Assembly (NCBI GenBank): GCA_037131165.1
Contig: JBAXRO010000003.1
Span: 1-63,419 of the forward strand
Length of the DNA: 63,419 nt
From: WLNJ01 sp037131165
GTDB lineage: Bacteria > Actinomycetota > Thermoleophilia > Solirubrobacterales > Solirubrobacteraceae
Direction of reading: 5' to 3'
Translations under genes and position numbers: made by a program
In this document: piece after piece, positions 8,053 through 19,104 of the stretch
How positions within the stretch are numbered: the first letter of the stretch is position 1
Layout: every line of letters begins with the position of its first letter
The notes under the pieces: generated by a model
Databases searched by the model: none
What the model was told of the DNA's origin: nothing
Seen by the model: the letters and a program-made list of their open reading frames with translations, nothing else

Positions 8053-8847
8053 GTGACGGCGCAGCCGGGAAATTCGGACAGGAGCGGGATCCCTTGCGGC
8101 GCGAGCGACTTCCCGGCCGCTCGGCAGCTGCCCTGGTCTGGATTCGGGTCGGTACTCCTCGGGCTGCTGGCTCCGGTGCTCTGCCTTGGCTGCGCTCGTG
8201 AGATCGGGGCTCGAGGCGACAGCCTCTGCCGCGACTGCTTCACCTCGCTCGAGCGGCTGCCCGCCGGGGTCTGCGCCAAGTGCGCGCAGCCGCGGCCATG
8301 CCATCCGTGTCCCGGAGCGGATGCGCCGTGGGATGCTGCCGCTGCCGCCTGCGTCCACGGCGGGGCGGCGAGGTCGCTCGTCTCATCCCTCAAGCGCTCC
8401 GGTTCCGCCAGGGTGGCGATGGCCATGGCGATCGAGATCGCCGCCGTGCTCCCCGAGCAGGAACTCGAGTCGAGGGCGATCGTGCCGGTGGCCCCGCACC
8501 CTGCCCGCCGACGGCGAAGCGGAGTTGATCACGGGCGGGTCCTCGCCGCCTCACTCGCTCGGATCACCGGCCGGCCGCTGCTGGAGCTGCTTGCGCGGAT
8601 CGGCCCGGCGACGCGGCAGGCCGGTGCCTCGCGCTCCCAGCGGACCGAACCGGGGAGGATCGAGTTCGCAATTCGTGGCCCCGTCCCGGAGCGGGTCCTG
8701 CTTGTCGATGACGTCCACACGACAGGGGCGACACTGGCCGCGGCTACCGAGGTTCTTCTGGGCGGCGGTTGCCGATCGGTTCGCTGTGCCACCTTCGCGA
8801 GGGCACTGGCCGGCCCTGTTCCATGCCTCGAGCCTTCGGATTGGTAG
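8053..8847 (+). CDS. ComF-family phosphoribosyltransferase-like protein
   Basis: Protein of 264 residues starting at GTG 8053. The N-terminal half holds a zinc-ribbon set of cysteine pairs (Cys44/47, 59/62, 74/77, 83/86). The C-terminal half has the phosphoribosyltransferase PRPP loop VLLVDDVHTTGATLA near residue 216, and VPVAPHPARRRRSG upstream. ComF proteins help single-stranded DNA handling in natural transformation, but many members are of unknown role. It sits 9 bases upstream of secA on the same strand, an arrangement common in actinobacteria, and diverges from ctaG. Confidence 0.82.
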   Translation: MTAQPGNSDRSGIPCGASDFPAARQLPWSGFGSVLLGLLAPVLCLGCAREIGARGDSLCRDCFTSLERLPAGVCAKCAQPRPCHPCPGADAPWDAAAAACVHGGAARSLVSSLKRSGSARVAMAMAIEIAAVLPEQELESRAIVPVAPHPARRRRSGVDHGRVLAASLARITGRPLLELLARIGPATRQAGASRSQRTEPGRIEFAIRGPVPERVLLVDDVHTTGATLAAATEVLLGGGCRSVRCATFARALAGPVPCLEPSDW

Positions 8848-8856
8848 CCTCGAATC

Positions 8857-11838
<2,982 letters not shown>

Positions 11839-12946
11839 GTGGCCGACCAGAGTTCACTTTCGACGCCGCAGCGTCTTGCGGCGATCCGCGACCAGGTGAA
11901 GCTGCTCGCGGACTATCTTTGACCCCGCTTCACTCGAAGATCGCGTAGGTCAACTGGAGGAGCAGATGGGCGCTCCCGGCTTCTGGGATGACCAGGAGCA
12001 GGCGGCCTCCGTCTCGGCGGAGCACTCGCGCGAGAGCCGACGGCTGGAGACGTTCCGCTCGATCGAGTCCGAAGTGGCCGATCTCGATGACCTCTCCGAG
12101 ATGGCCAAGGAGGACGAGGGGATGGCGGAGGAGCTCGAGTCGGTGCTGGCCGGAGTCGAGGCCAAGCTCGAACGACTGGAGGAGGAGCGACTGTTCTCCG
12201 GCAAGTACGACTCCGGTGATGCTCTGGTTTCGATCAATGCCGGGGCCGGCGGCACCGACGCCCAGGACTGGGCGGAGATGGTCCTGCGGATGGAGCTGCG
12301 TTGGGCCGAGGGGCGGGGCTTCAAGACCGAGTTGCTCGAGGTCTCACCCGGCGAAGAGGCCGGGATCAAGTCGGCGACCTTCAAGGTCGGCGGCGAGAAC
12401 GCCTACGGCCTCTACCAAGCGGAGCGCGGGGTCCACCGGCTGGTCAGGCTCTCACCGTTCGACTCGGCCAATCGCCGCCAGACTTCCTTTGCCGGCCTCG
12501 AGGTCGCACCGGTGATCGAGGACACCGGGGACATAGTGATCGAGGACGACGACCTCCAGGTCGACACCTACCGGGCCTCCGGTGCGGGCGGCCAGCACGT
12601 CAACAAGACCGACTCCGCCGTGAGGATCACCCACCGCCCCTCCGGGATCGTCGTCCAGTGCCAGAACGAGCGCTCGCAGACCGCCAACCGGCAAACCGCG
12701 ATGGGGATGCTGCTGGCCAAGCTCGTCGAGCGTGAGGAGCAGCGCCGGCGCGAGGAGATCGCTGCGGAGAAGGGCGAGGCCCAGGACGTCAACTTCGGCT
12801 CGCAGATCCGCAGCTACGTACTCCACCCGTACTCGATGGTCAAGGATCACAGGACCAACCACGAGGTCGGTGACACCCAGCGCGTGCTCGACGGCGACCT
12901 CGACGAATTCGTCCGTGCTTGGCTGCTCAGGGATTCCGCTCAGTGA
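11839..12946 (+). CDS. prfB: peptide chain release factor 2 (programmed +1 frameshift)
   Basis: Release factor for UGA and UAA stops. The first 27 codons run from GTG 11839 to CTT 11917-11919, then an in-frame TGA (11920-11922); a +1 shift resumes at GAC 11921 and reads 341 more codons, giving 368 residues. The joined sequence ADYLDPASLEDR..LE..M..P.FWDD is the classic RF2 N-terminus. The codon-recognition motif SPF lies in LVRLSPFDSANRRQTSF and the catalytic GGQ is at residues 250-252 (12587-12595). The gene begins at the base after the secA stop. The frameshift makes synthesis self-regulating: scarce RF2 slows termination at the TGA. Confidence 0.95.
11914..11923 (+). promoter_or_regulatory. 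prfB programmed frameshift site
   Basis: The bases TATCTTTGAC are the conserved RF2 slip site: the CTT codon slips +1 to TTT before the TGA, so GAC is read next. The internal Shine-Dalgarno that usually stands three bases before CTT (AGGGGG in E. coli) is reduced to GCGGAC here. Confidence 0.9.
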
Positions 12947-13019
12947 CGACCCGTTTGCCGCACGGGGCTCCGGACGGGCAGAGTCGAGTTGAGATGGCCG
13001 TCGCGACGCTTCCGCAACC

Positions 13020-14519
13020 GTGAGCTCCGACCCGACCCGATACGAGGGCGGCCAGCCCACAACGCCATACCTCGACGCTGTCGCCGCGCGTGGGCTCAGG
13101 GGCTCTACCCGCTTCCACGTGCCCGGCCACAAGGGCGGTCCAGGTGCGGACCCGGGACTCGTCGGCACGATCGGCGAGCGGGCACTGCAGCTCGATCTTT
13201 CGGCCGGTCAGGAAGGGATAGATATCGGGCCCTCGCCGACCCCGCTCGAGAGCGCGGAGCGGCTGGCAGCCGAATGGCATGGCGCCCTTCGCACCTTCTT
13301 CCTGACCAACGGGGCGACCCAGGGCAACCATGTCCTCTGCCTGGCGCTGGCCGCCTCCGGGCGCGAGGTGGTCGTCCAGCGCAACGCCCACGCTTCGATC
13401 ATCGATGGACTGGTCCTCTCCGGCGGCCGGGCGCGCTGGGTTGCCCCCTCGTACGACGACGAGATGGGCATGGCCCACGGGGTCCAGCCGGAGCGGCTGG
13501 CCGAGGCGCTTGCCGCGGCCCCCGACGCCAGTGCGGTGTTCGTCGTCAGTCCGACCTACTACGGCTCGTGCGCAGACGTCGAGGCCCTCGCGGAAACAGC
13601 CCATGCGGCCGGCGTGGCCCTCGTCGTGGATCAGTCGTGGGGCGCGCACTTCGGCGCTCACCCGGGGGTGCCCAAGTCGGCACTCCAGCTCGGAGCGGAT
13701 GCGGTGATCACCTCGACCCACAAGACGGTCGGGAGCCTCACCCAGTCGGCCATGCTGCACATCGCCGACACCGGGATGGTGGATGTGGAGCGGGTCGCCC
13801 GCTGCATGAGGATCATGCGCTCCACGAGCACTTCCTGCCTGCTCAACGCCTCGCTTGACTCCGCCCGGCGCCAGCTGGCAGTCCACGGCGAGGCCCTGCT
13901 CGACAGGACCCTTACCGCGACTGCGGAGCTGCGGGAGCGGATCGACCAGACCCCCGGGTGCAAGGTCGTCGGCCAGTTCAACCCGGACCCCTCAGGACGC
14001 ATCGAGTGGGATCCGTTGCGGATCGCGATCGACGTGCGCGGCACCGGCCGGACCGGGTACGAGCTGGCCGAGAGCCTTCGCGAACTCCATGACACCCACG
14101 TCGAGCTGAAGACGCAGGCGACGATAGTCCTGGTTCTCGGCGTCAGCCAACCGGTCGAGCCGCTCGAGCGATTCGCGATCGACTTCGCAGACGTTGTCCG
14201 CAGGGGCACGCCGCGCGAGGGTGGGGTGGGGGCGATCGTGAGACCTCCGAGCGCGCTCGAACACGGAACCCGGATCACCCCACGCGAGGCGTTCCTCGGT
14301 GACGGCGAGCGGCTGCCGGTCGACCGGGCGGTGGGGAGGATCAGTTGCGAGGCGATCGCCGGTTACCCGCCGGGCATCCCGGCGCTGCTGCCCGGCGAGA
14401 CCATCACCGAAGAGATCATCGGCCACCTGCGAGCGATCCGCGTCGCTGGGGCCGAGCTCCACGGAGCGAGCGACCCCGAGTTCGGGACGGTCGTCGTACT
14501 CGCGGAGGGGCAAGGATGA
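13020..14519 (+). CDS. Orn/Lys/Arg decarboxylase family PLP enzyme
   Basis: Protein of 499 residues starting at GTG 13020, of the Bacillus SpeA-like fold-type I decarboxylases. Landmarks: TRFHVPGHKGG at the start, FFLTNGATQGNH, SPTYYGSCADVEAL, VDQSWGAHFG and the PLP lysine in STHKTVGSLTQSAM. The C-terminal domain (AGYPPGIPALLPGE) matches the family. It would decarboxylate arginine, lysine or ornithine to a polyamine precursor; the substrate cannot be told from sequence. Its TGA overlaps the nadC ATG by 4 bases, so it is probably co-transcribed with nadC and nadA. Confidence 0.87.
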   Translation: MSSDPTRYEGGQPTTPYLDAVAARGLRGSTRFHVPGHKGGPGADPGLVGTIGERALQLDLSAGQEGIDIGPSPTPLESAERLAAEWHGALRTFFLTNGATQGNHVLCLALAASGREVVVQRNAHASIIDGLVLSGGRARWVAPSYDDEMGMAHGVQPERLAEALAAAPDASAVFVVSPTYYGSCADVEALAETAHAAGVALVVDQSWGAHFGAHPGVPKSALQLGADAVITSTHKTVGSLTQSAMLHIADTGMVDVERVARCMRIMRSTSTSCLLNASLDSARRQLAVHGEALLDRTLTATAELRERIDQTPGCKVVGQFNPDPSGRIEWDPLRIAIDVRGTGRTGYELAESLRELHDTHVELKTQATIVLVLGVSQPVEPLERFAIDFADVVRRGTPREGGVGAIVRPPSALEHGTRITPREAFLGDGERLPVDRAVGRISCEAIAGYPPGIPALLPGETITEEIIGHLRAIRVAGAELHGASDPEFGTVVVLAEGQG

Positions 14520-15367
14520 ACCCGATCCCGACGCTTGCACCGGGGCAGGTTGCCGAGATCGTCGAGCGGGCGCTGCGCGAGGATCTGGGTAACGGCGACG
14601 TGACAACGAGGTCTTCGGTTCCCGATGATTCGAGGGCGAGGGCGGTCATCACCCAGAAGCAGCCGGGGGTGATCTTCGGCCTCGACTGCGCGAAGCAGGC
14701 CTTCGAGCGGCTTGATCGGGAGGCAAGGTTTGAGCGGAGGTGTTCGGAAGGCCTCGAGCGCGACGGCGGGGAGGTCGCAGTGATCGAGGGTTCCGCGCGG
14801 GCCCTGCTGGCCGCGGAGCGCACTGCGCTCAACCTGCTCGGCCGGCTCTCGGGAGTGGCGACGGTGGCACACCGCTACGTCAAGGCGGTCGAGGGCACGG
14901 GAGCCCGGATCCTCGATACCCGCAAGACGACGCCCGGCCTGCGGCTGTTCGAGAAGGCCGCGGTCGCAGCCGGCGGCGGGACAAACCACCGGGTCGGGCT
15001 GTTCGATGCCTTCCTGCTCAAGGAGAACCACATCGCGATGGCCGGTGGGATCGAGCGCGCAGTCGCTCTCTGCCGGGAGGCCGATCCGGGCCTCCTGCTC
15101 GAGGTCGAGGTGCGCAACCTGACCGAGCTGGTCGAGGCGATCGAGAGCGGAGCGGACCGGATCATGCTCGACAACATGGACCTCGGCCAGATGCGCACTG
15201 CCGTAGGGATCACGGCCGGTCGGGCGGAACTCGAGGCATCCGGCGGGGTATCGCTGGAATCGGTCAGGGCGATCGCGGAAACCGGCGTAGACTTCATCTC
15301 AGTGGGTGCGATCACGCACTCCGCTCCGACCCTCGACCTCTCGCTCCTGCTCGAACCACTCGGCTGA
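14516..15367 (+). CDS. nadC: nicotinate-nucleotide pyrophosphorylase (carboxylating), quinolinate phosphoribosyltransferase
   Basis: Protein of 283 residues. It converts quinolinate and PRPP to nicotinate mononucleotide and CO2 in de novo NAD synthesis. Family motifs are EDLGNGDVTT near the N-terminus, ERTALNLLGRLSG, ILDTRKTTPGLR, AAGGGTNHR with the basic quinolinate-binding residues, LLKENH, LEVEV and the C-terminal EASGGVSLE and ISVGAITHS. ATG 14516 overlaps the previous stop (ATGA). nadA follows 41 bases downstream. nadB, the usual third partner, is not in this stretch. Confidence 0.95.
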   Translation: MNPIPTLAPGQVAEIVERALREDLGNGDVTTRSSVPDDSRARAVITQKQPGVIFGLDCAKQAFERLDREARFERRCSEGLERDGGEVAVIEGSARALLAAERTALNLLGRLSGVATVAHRYVKAVEGTGARILDTRKTTPGLRLFEKAAVAAGGGTNHRVGLFDAFLLKENHIAMAGGIERAVALCREADPGLLLEVEVRNLTELVEAIESGADRIMLDNMDLGQMRTAVGITAGRAELEASGGVSLESVRAIAETGVDFISVGAITHSAPTLDLSLLLEPLG

Positions 15368-15408
15368 CAGCGCCCCAACGATCCCGGCACCGACCCCTCG
15401 GAGAGACC

Positions 15409-16437
15409 ATGAACCAGACGACGACAGGCTCGGTGCTGCCGATGGCCCAGGCGGGGAGCCAGGAGAGCAACCTGACCGAGGCCGAGGTCAAGGCGCTGCA
15501 AGAGGAAATCCGCGAGCTGGCCAAGGCCCGCGGCGCGGTGATCCTCGCCCACAACTACGAACTGCCCGAGATCCAGGACATTGCCGACTTCGTTGGGGAT
15601 TCGCTTGGCTTGGCCCGCGAGGGAGCCGCCTGCGACCAGCAGACGATCGTCTTCTGCGGTGTCCACTTCATGGCCGAGACAGCGTCGATCCTTTCGCCGG
15701 ACAAGCGAGTGCTGATCCCCGACCTCGACGCCGGCTGCTCGCTGGCCGACTCGATCACGGCCGATCAGCTCCGTGAGTGGAAGGGCAAGCACCCCGGGGC
15801 CCTCGTCGTGATGTACGTCAACACGACGGCCGAAGTCAAGGCCGAGACCGACTGGTGCGTCACCTCGAGCAACGCCGTCGCCGTGGTTCGCCGGATCCTC
15901 GAGGAGCACGGCCCCGACCAGGAGATCCTGTTCGGTCCGGACATGTTCCTCGGCGCTTTCGTCGAGCGTGAAATCGGCCGCGCGATGCACGTCTGGGACG
16001 GTGAGTGCCACGTCCATGCCGGCATCCGTCCGCAGGACATCGAGCGAGTGCGCGCGGAGCACCCGGGAGCCGACTTCCTCGTCCACCCGGAGTGTGGCTG
16101 TACGACCCAGGTGATGGAGTACATCGCCTCCGGGGACATCTCGACCGAGGGCCTCCACATTCTCTCGACCGGGCAGATGATCGACTACGCCCGCAGGAAC
16201 CCGGGCGGAACGAAGATCGTCGCGACCGAGACGGGGATGCTCTACCCGATGCACCTGGCCGATCCAACGGCCGAGCTGGTGCCCGCCAACCGCAAGGCGT
16301 TCTGCAAGTACATGAAGATGATCACCCTCGAGAAGGTGCGCGACTCGCTGCTCGAAGACCGCTACGAGGTCAAGGTGCCCTCGGCGGTCGCCGACAGCGC
16401 ACGCGTTCCGATCGAGCGCATGGTCTCAGTCGGCTGA
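15409..16437 (+). CDS. nadA: quinolinate synthase A
   Basis: Protein of 342 residues. It condenses iminoaspartate with dihydroxyacetone phosphate to quinolinate, using a [4Fe-4S] cluster. The family hallmarks are ILAHNYELPEIQDIADFVGDSL at 45-66 and the three cluster cysteines: Cys83 in FCGVHFMAE, Cys229 in HPECGC and Cys299 in NRKAFCKYM. ATETGMLYPM lies between the last two. The iminoaspartate would normally come from NadB, which is not nearby. Convergent with the M16 peptidase gene, with 7 bases between the stops. Confidence 0.95.
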   Translation: MNQTTTGSVLPMAQAGSQESNLTEAEVKALQEEIRELAKARGAVILAHNYELPEIQDIADFVGDSLGLAREGAACDQQTIVFCGVHFMAETASILSPDKRVLIPDLDAGCSLADSITADQLREWKGKHPGALVVMYVNTTAEVKAETDWCVTSSNAVAVVRRILEEHGPDQEILFGPDMFLGAFVEREIGRAMHVWDGECHVHAGIRPQDIERVRAEHPGADFLVHPECGCTTQVMEYIASGDISTEGLHILSTGQMIDYARRNPGGTKIVATETGMLYPMHLADPTAELVPANRKAFCKYMKMITLEKVRDSLLEDRYEVKVPSAVADSARVPIERMVSVG

Positions 16438-16444
16438 GCGCCGA

Positions 16445-17704
16445 TCAGGCGGCAGCGAAGTCTTCAGCGTCGTGCGGCCCGACGCAGGCGACTGCGGCAT
16501 CGGCCGATATCGCGCGGGCGATCCGGTCCACCTCATCGAACGTGACGGCATCGAGTGCCTCGATCGCCCGATCCGGATCGACCGGCTCGCGCCTGACGAT
16601 CGCCTGGGCCGCAGCGTGGGAGGCGACGGTCCCGGAGCGCTCGAATGCGAGGACCCTGGCGCCGGCCGCGTAGGATCGGGCGCGCTCGACTTCCTCCTCG
16701 GTCGGGCCGTTCTCGCGGAGGTCGTCGACAATCTCCCGCATCCGCCGGTAGGCGTCGACGCACTTCTCCGAGTCGAGACCGGCTGAGAGCTGGAGTCCCG
16801 AGACGTCGGAGTGGTTGAAGCTGAATGCCGAGACCGAGTAGGCCAACCCGAGGCGCTCACGGATCTCGCTGAACAGGCGTGAGCCCATCGACCCGCCCAG
16901 CAGGGTCGAGTAGATCCCCAGAGCGGCGCGTTGCGCTGGATCGGTCACGTCGATATCGGGCCGGTAGATCAGGCGCAGGTGAGACTGGTTGGTGTCGCGA
17001 CGCTCGACCAAGGTCTCGTCCCGTGGGGTCGGCGCGGCCTGTGCCTGTTCGGCATCGGGCAGGTCGGGGAAGCGCCCGAACATCTCGTCGAGTTCCGAAT
17101 CGTCGGGGAGGTGCTCGAGGTTCCCCACGAGGAAGGCACCACCGGTCCGGCCGGACCAGCGCCGCTCGCGGAAGGCGACGATCCCCTCGCGGGTGAAGGT
17201 GTCACGCAGGTGCTCCTCGGGGCCGAGCACAGTGCGGCCGAGCGGGTGATCCCCATACGTGGCCTTGTCGATCAGTTCCTCCGCCACGGCCGAAGGCTGG
17301 TCGTTGTAGCGGTTGATCTCCTGGATCACAACGCCGCGCTCCTTGTCGAGCTCCTCCGCATCGATCGCGGGACGACCCACGAAATCGGTCAGCAGGTCGA
17401 TCGCTTCGCCTGCCCGCTCGGCCCGGGCGGTGATGTGGAACGCGACGAGGTCGTGCGAGGTGTAGGCGTTGAGCACCGCACCGATCCTCTCCGCCGTCTC
17501 GTTGACAGCAGTGTGATCGGGGTATTTCTGGCCGCCCTTGAACACGAGATGCTCGAGGAAGTGGGCCATCCCGTTCTCCTCTGGGAGCTCCGTCCGGGCG
17601 CCCGCGTCGAAAGCCGTCATCACCGTCAGGGCCCGCGTACCGGGGAGAGCGATCCTGTGGATCGGTAGGCCGTTCGGCGCGGTGGTCGTCTCGACGTTTG
17701 CCAT
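16445..17704 (-). CDS. M16 family zinc metallopeptidase
   Basis: Protein of 419 residues. The inverted zinc motif HxxEH is HFLEH at 48-52, and the third zinc ligand is the glutamate of VVIQEI at about 129. The C-terminal half (LIYRPDIDVTD, then GGSMGSRLFSEIRERLGLAYS) is the second M16 domain. Such processing-peptidase-like enzymes degrade small peptides; a substrate cannot be assigned. In actinobacteria the gene often sits near the rpsO-pnp region, which is not visible here. Its ATG at 17704 opens the minus-strand side of a hairpin-rich 534-bp spacer before ftsE. Confidence 0.85.
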   Translation of the reverse strand: MANVETTTAPNGLPIHRIALPGTRALTVMTAFDAGARTELPEENGMAHFLEHLVFKGGQKYPDHTAVNETAERIGAVLNAYTSHDLVAFHITARAERAGEAIDLLTDFVGRPAIDAEELDKERGVVIQEINRYNDQPSAVAEELIDKATYGDHPLGRTVLGPEEHLRDTFTREGIVAFRERRWSGRTGGAFLVGNLEHLPDDSELDEMFGRFPDLPDAEQAQAAPTPRDETLVERRDTNQSHLRLIYRPDIDVTDPAQRAALGIYSTLLGGSMGSRLFSEIRERLGLAYSVSAFSFNHSDVSGLQLSAGLDSEKCVDAYRRMREIVDDLRENGPTEEEVERARSYAAGARVLAFERSGTVASHAAAQAIVRREPVDPDRAIEALDAVTFDEVDRIARAISADAAVACVGPHDAEDFAAA

Positions 17705-17760
17705 CTCGGTCTGATCCTAGTGGTTGACGGATTCGGGTCCTGACGGCGTGGGTACCGTCC

Positions 17761-17845
17761 GTCGGTCGCATTCCCCTGCCGGCTGTCGTTCGCTCGCCTC
17801 CGGCTCGCTTCCGAGAACCGCCGGTCAGGGGATATGCGATCCGAC
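17761..17845. repeat. long hairpin 1 in the ftsE upstream spacer
   Basis: The arm 17761-17783 (GTCGGTCGCATTCC...) is the near-complement of 17820-17845: GTCGG, TCGCAT, TCCCCTG and CCGGC all pair, with three single-base bulges. About 22 bp are formed around a 36-base loop. A further CGGCGT/ACGCCG match flanks the arms. Confidence 0.7.
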
Positions 17846-17883
17846 TCCCGACTCTGACGCCGCGGGTCCGAGGCGTGGCTCAG

Positions 17884-17939
17884 GGGCCACTCGCCACGCC
17901 AGCCGCCTTTGTTGGAGCGGAGGGCGGTGTGGTGGGTCC
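17884..17939. repeat. hairpin 2 in the ftsE upstream spacer
   Basis: GCCGCC at 17902-17907 pairs with GGCGGT at 17923-17928 and, outside it, CCAC at 17894-17897 with GTGG at 17929-17932, leaving a four-base bulge. The outer GG/CC parts pair only partly. It is the weakest of the three hairpins. Confidence 0.5.
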
Positions 17940-17956
17940 AGGCGGTCACGTCGCTC

Positions 17957-18067
17957 GCCTGAGCCCAAGCCAACGCTTCTCCACTACGGCGAGCCACACC
18001 CCTGGACGGGGGCGATGCGCCCGAGCCCAAGCCAACGCTTTGTCACTACGGCGACGAACACCTGTGG
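17957..18067. repeat. imperfect direct repeat, 49-bp units 62 bp apart
   Basis: Unit A (17957-18005) and unit B (18019-18067) agree at about 40 of 49 positions by eye, with an exact shared core GAGCCCAAGCCAACGCTT at 17961-17978 and 18023-18040. The unit start-to-start distance is 62 bp. Confidence 0.75.
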
Positions 18068-18071
18068 GGAA

Positions 18072-18159
18072 GGGACGGTGGCGAGAGGTCCAAGCGGACA
18101 CTCGGCTCGCCCGACGGGATGGAGGGCGAGCGTCCGCGGGACCTGCGCGCCACCGTCCC
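18072..18159. repeat. very long hairpin 3 upstream of ftsE
   Basis: Four blocks pair in order: GGGACGGTGGCG (18072-18083) with CGCCACCGTCCC (18148-18159), GGTCC (18087-18091) with GGACC (18139-18143), GCGGAC (18094-18099) with GTCCGC (18132-18137), and CTCGCCC (18106-18112) with GGGCGAG (18124-18130). That is 30 paired bases around an 11-base loop. It ends 79 bases before the ftsE ATG and has no T-run, so it is not a normal terminator. Confidence 0.8.
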
Positions 18160-18238
18160 CCACCACACCAAGCGAGCCGCGCTGCAAAGTGACGTGCACC
18201 ACAAGGAGATCGGGTTGGCGGGCCTAACTTGGACTTTG

Positions 18239-19102
18239 ATGAGTGAACGCTCTGAGACCGGTTCGCGACGCCGTGGGCGCCGCCGGGCCGCCCATGTGGA
18301 CGAGCCCAAGGCTGTCGAAAGCGCCGGCTCCGCTCCGCGTCCTCCCGCTTCTCAGCCGGTGGTCGAGTTCCGTGGAGTCCACCTTGCGTACCCGGGCGGC
18401 AGTGTCGCGCTCGACGGTGCGACTTTCGCTGTGGAACGGGGCGAGTTCGTCTTCCTCGTCGGCCAGACGGGCTCAGGCAAGAGCACGGTCATGCGACTGC
18501 TCACGAAGGAGCTCGAGGCGACCTCAGGCACTGTCAGGGTCGCAGGGCGCGAGCTCGGGACGATCGACCGCTCCAAGGTCCCGTACTACCGCCGCAACAT
18601 CGGCGTCGTCTTCCAGGACTTCAAGCTCCTCCCGAACCGGACTGTCTACGACAACGTTGCCTACGCTCTGCTCGTCACCGGTCACGGGCGCAAGGAGATT
18701 CGTCGCCGTGTGCCCGACATCCTTCGCCTCACCGGCCTTGGCACGAAGCTGCACTCGTACCCCGATCAGCTGTCCGGGGGAGAGCAACAGCGAGTCTCGA
18801 TCGCGAGGGCGTTCGTCAACCATCCGCCGCTGCTGCTTGCCGACGAGCCGACAGGCAACCTCGATCCGGAGACGAGCATCGGCATCATGCAGCTGCTGTA
18901 CAGGATCAACCGCACCGGTTCCACAGTTCTGGTGGCCACTCACGACCACGCGATGGTCGACCGGATGCGCAGGCGAGTGATCGAGCTCGACGGCGGCAGG
19001 ATCGTCCGCGACGAAGCGACGGGCCTCTATGCCCGTGACGAGAACACCCGCGAGTTCGCGACCCGGATGCGCGGCGCCCTCAACCCGACTCCGGAGGTCT
19101 GA
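18239..19102 (+). CDS. ftsE: cell division ATP-binding protein FtsE
   Basis: Protein of 287 residues. Walker A is GQTGSGKST at 75-83, the ABC signature LSGGEQQRVSIARA is near residue 180, and Walker B is LLLADEPTGNLDPE. FtsE with FtsX transmits ATP hydrolysis across the membrane to cell-wall hydrolases at the divisome. Residues 1-40 are an Arg-rich extension not found in E. coli FtsE. ATG 18239 has no close ribosome site. A TTG at 18215 with AAGGAG 6 bases before it is a good alternative start. ftsX follows after 2 bases. Confidence 0.93.
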   Translation: MSERSETGSRRRGRRRAAHVDEPKAVESAGSAPRPPASQPVVEFRGVHLAYPGGSVALDGATFAVERGEFVFLVGQTGSGKSTVMRLLTKELEATSGTVRVAGRELGTIDRSKVPYYRRNIGVVFQDFKLLPNRTVYDNVAYALLVTGHGRKEIRRRVPDILRLTGLGTKLHSYPDQLSGGEQQRVSIARAFVNHPPLLLADEPTGNLDPETSIGIMQLLYRINRTGSTVLVATHDHAMVDRMRRRVIELDGGRIVRDEATGLYARDENTREFATRMRGALNPTPEV

Positions 19103-19104
19103 GA

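Larger units (their letters stand above)
17705..18238. other. 534-bp gene-free, hairpin-rich spacer between M16 peptidase and ftsE
   Basis: No convincing gene lies here. Short open frames exist but are low-complexity, Arg/Pro-rich and frame-inconsistent. The spacer instead holds three large inverted repeats and one imperfect direct repeat, annotated separately. It should carry the divergent promoters for the peptidase and for the ftsEX operon. Confidence 0.7.

Noticed and set aside
17724..18227. Open frames of 100-167 codons in the ftsE upstream spacer
   Set aside because: They repeat with the direct repeat, are Arg/Pro/Ser-rich, lack good starts and overlap hairpins. Non-coding structure explains the region better.
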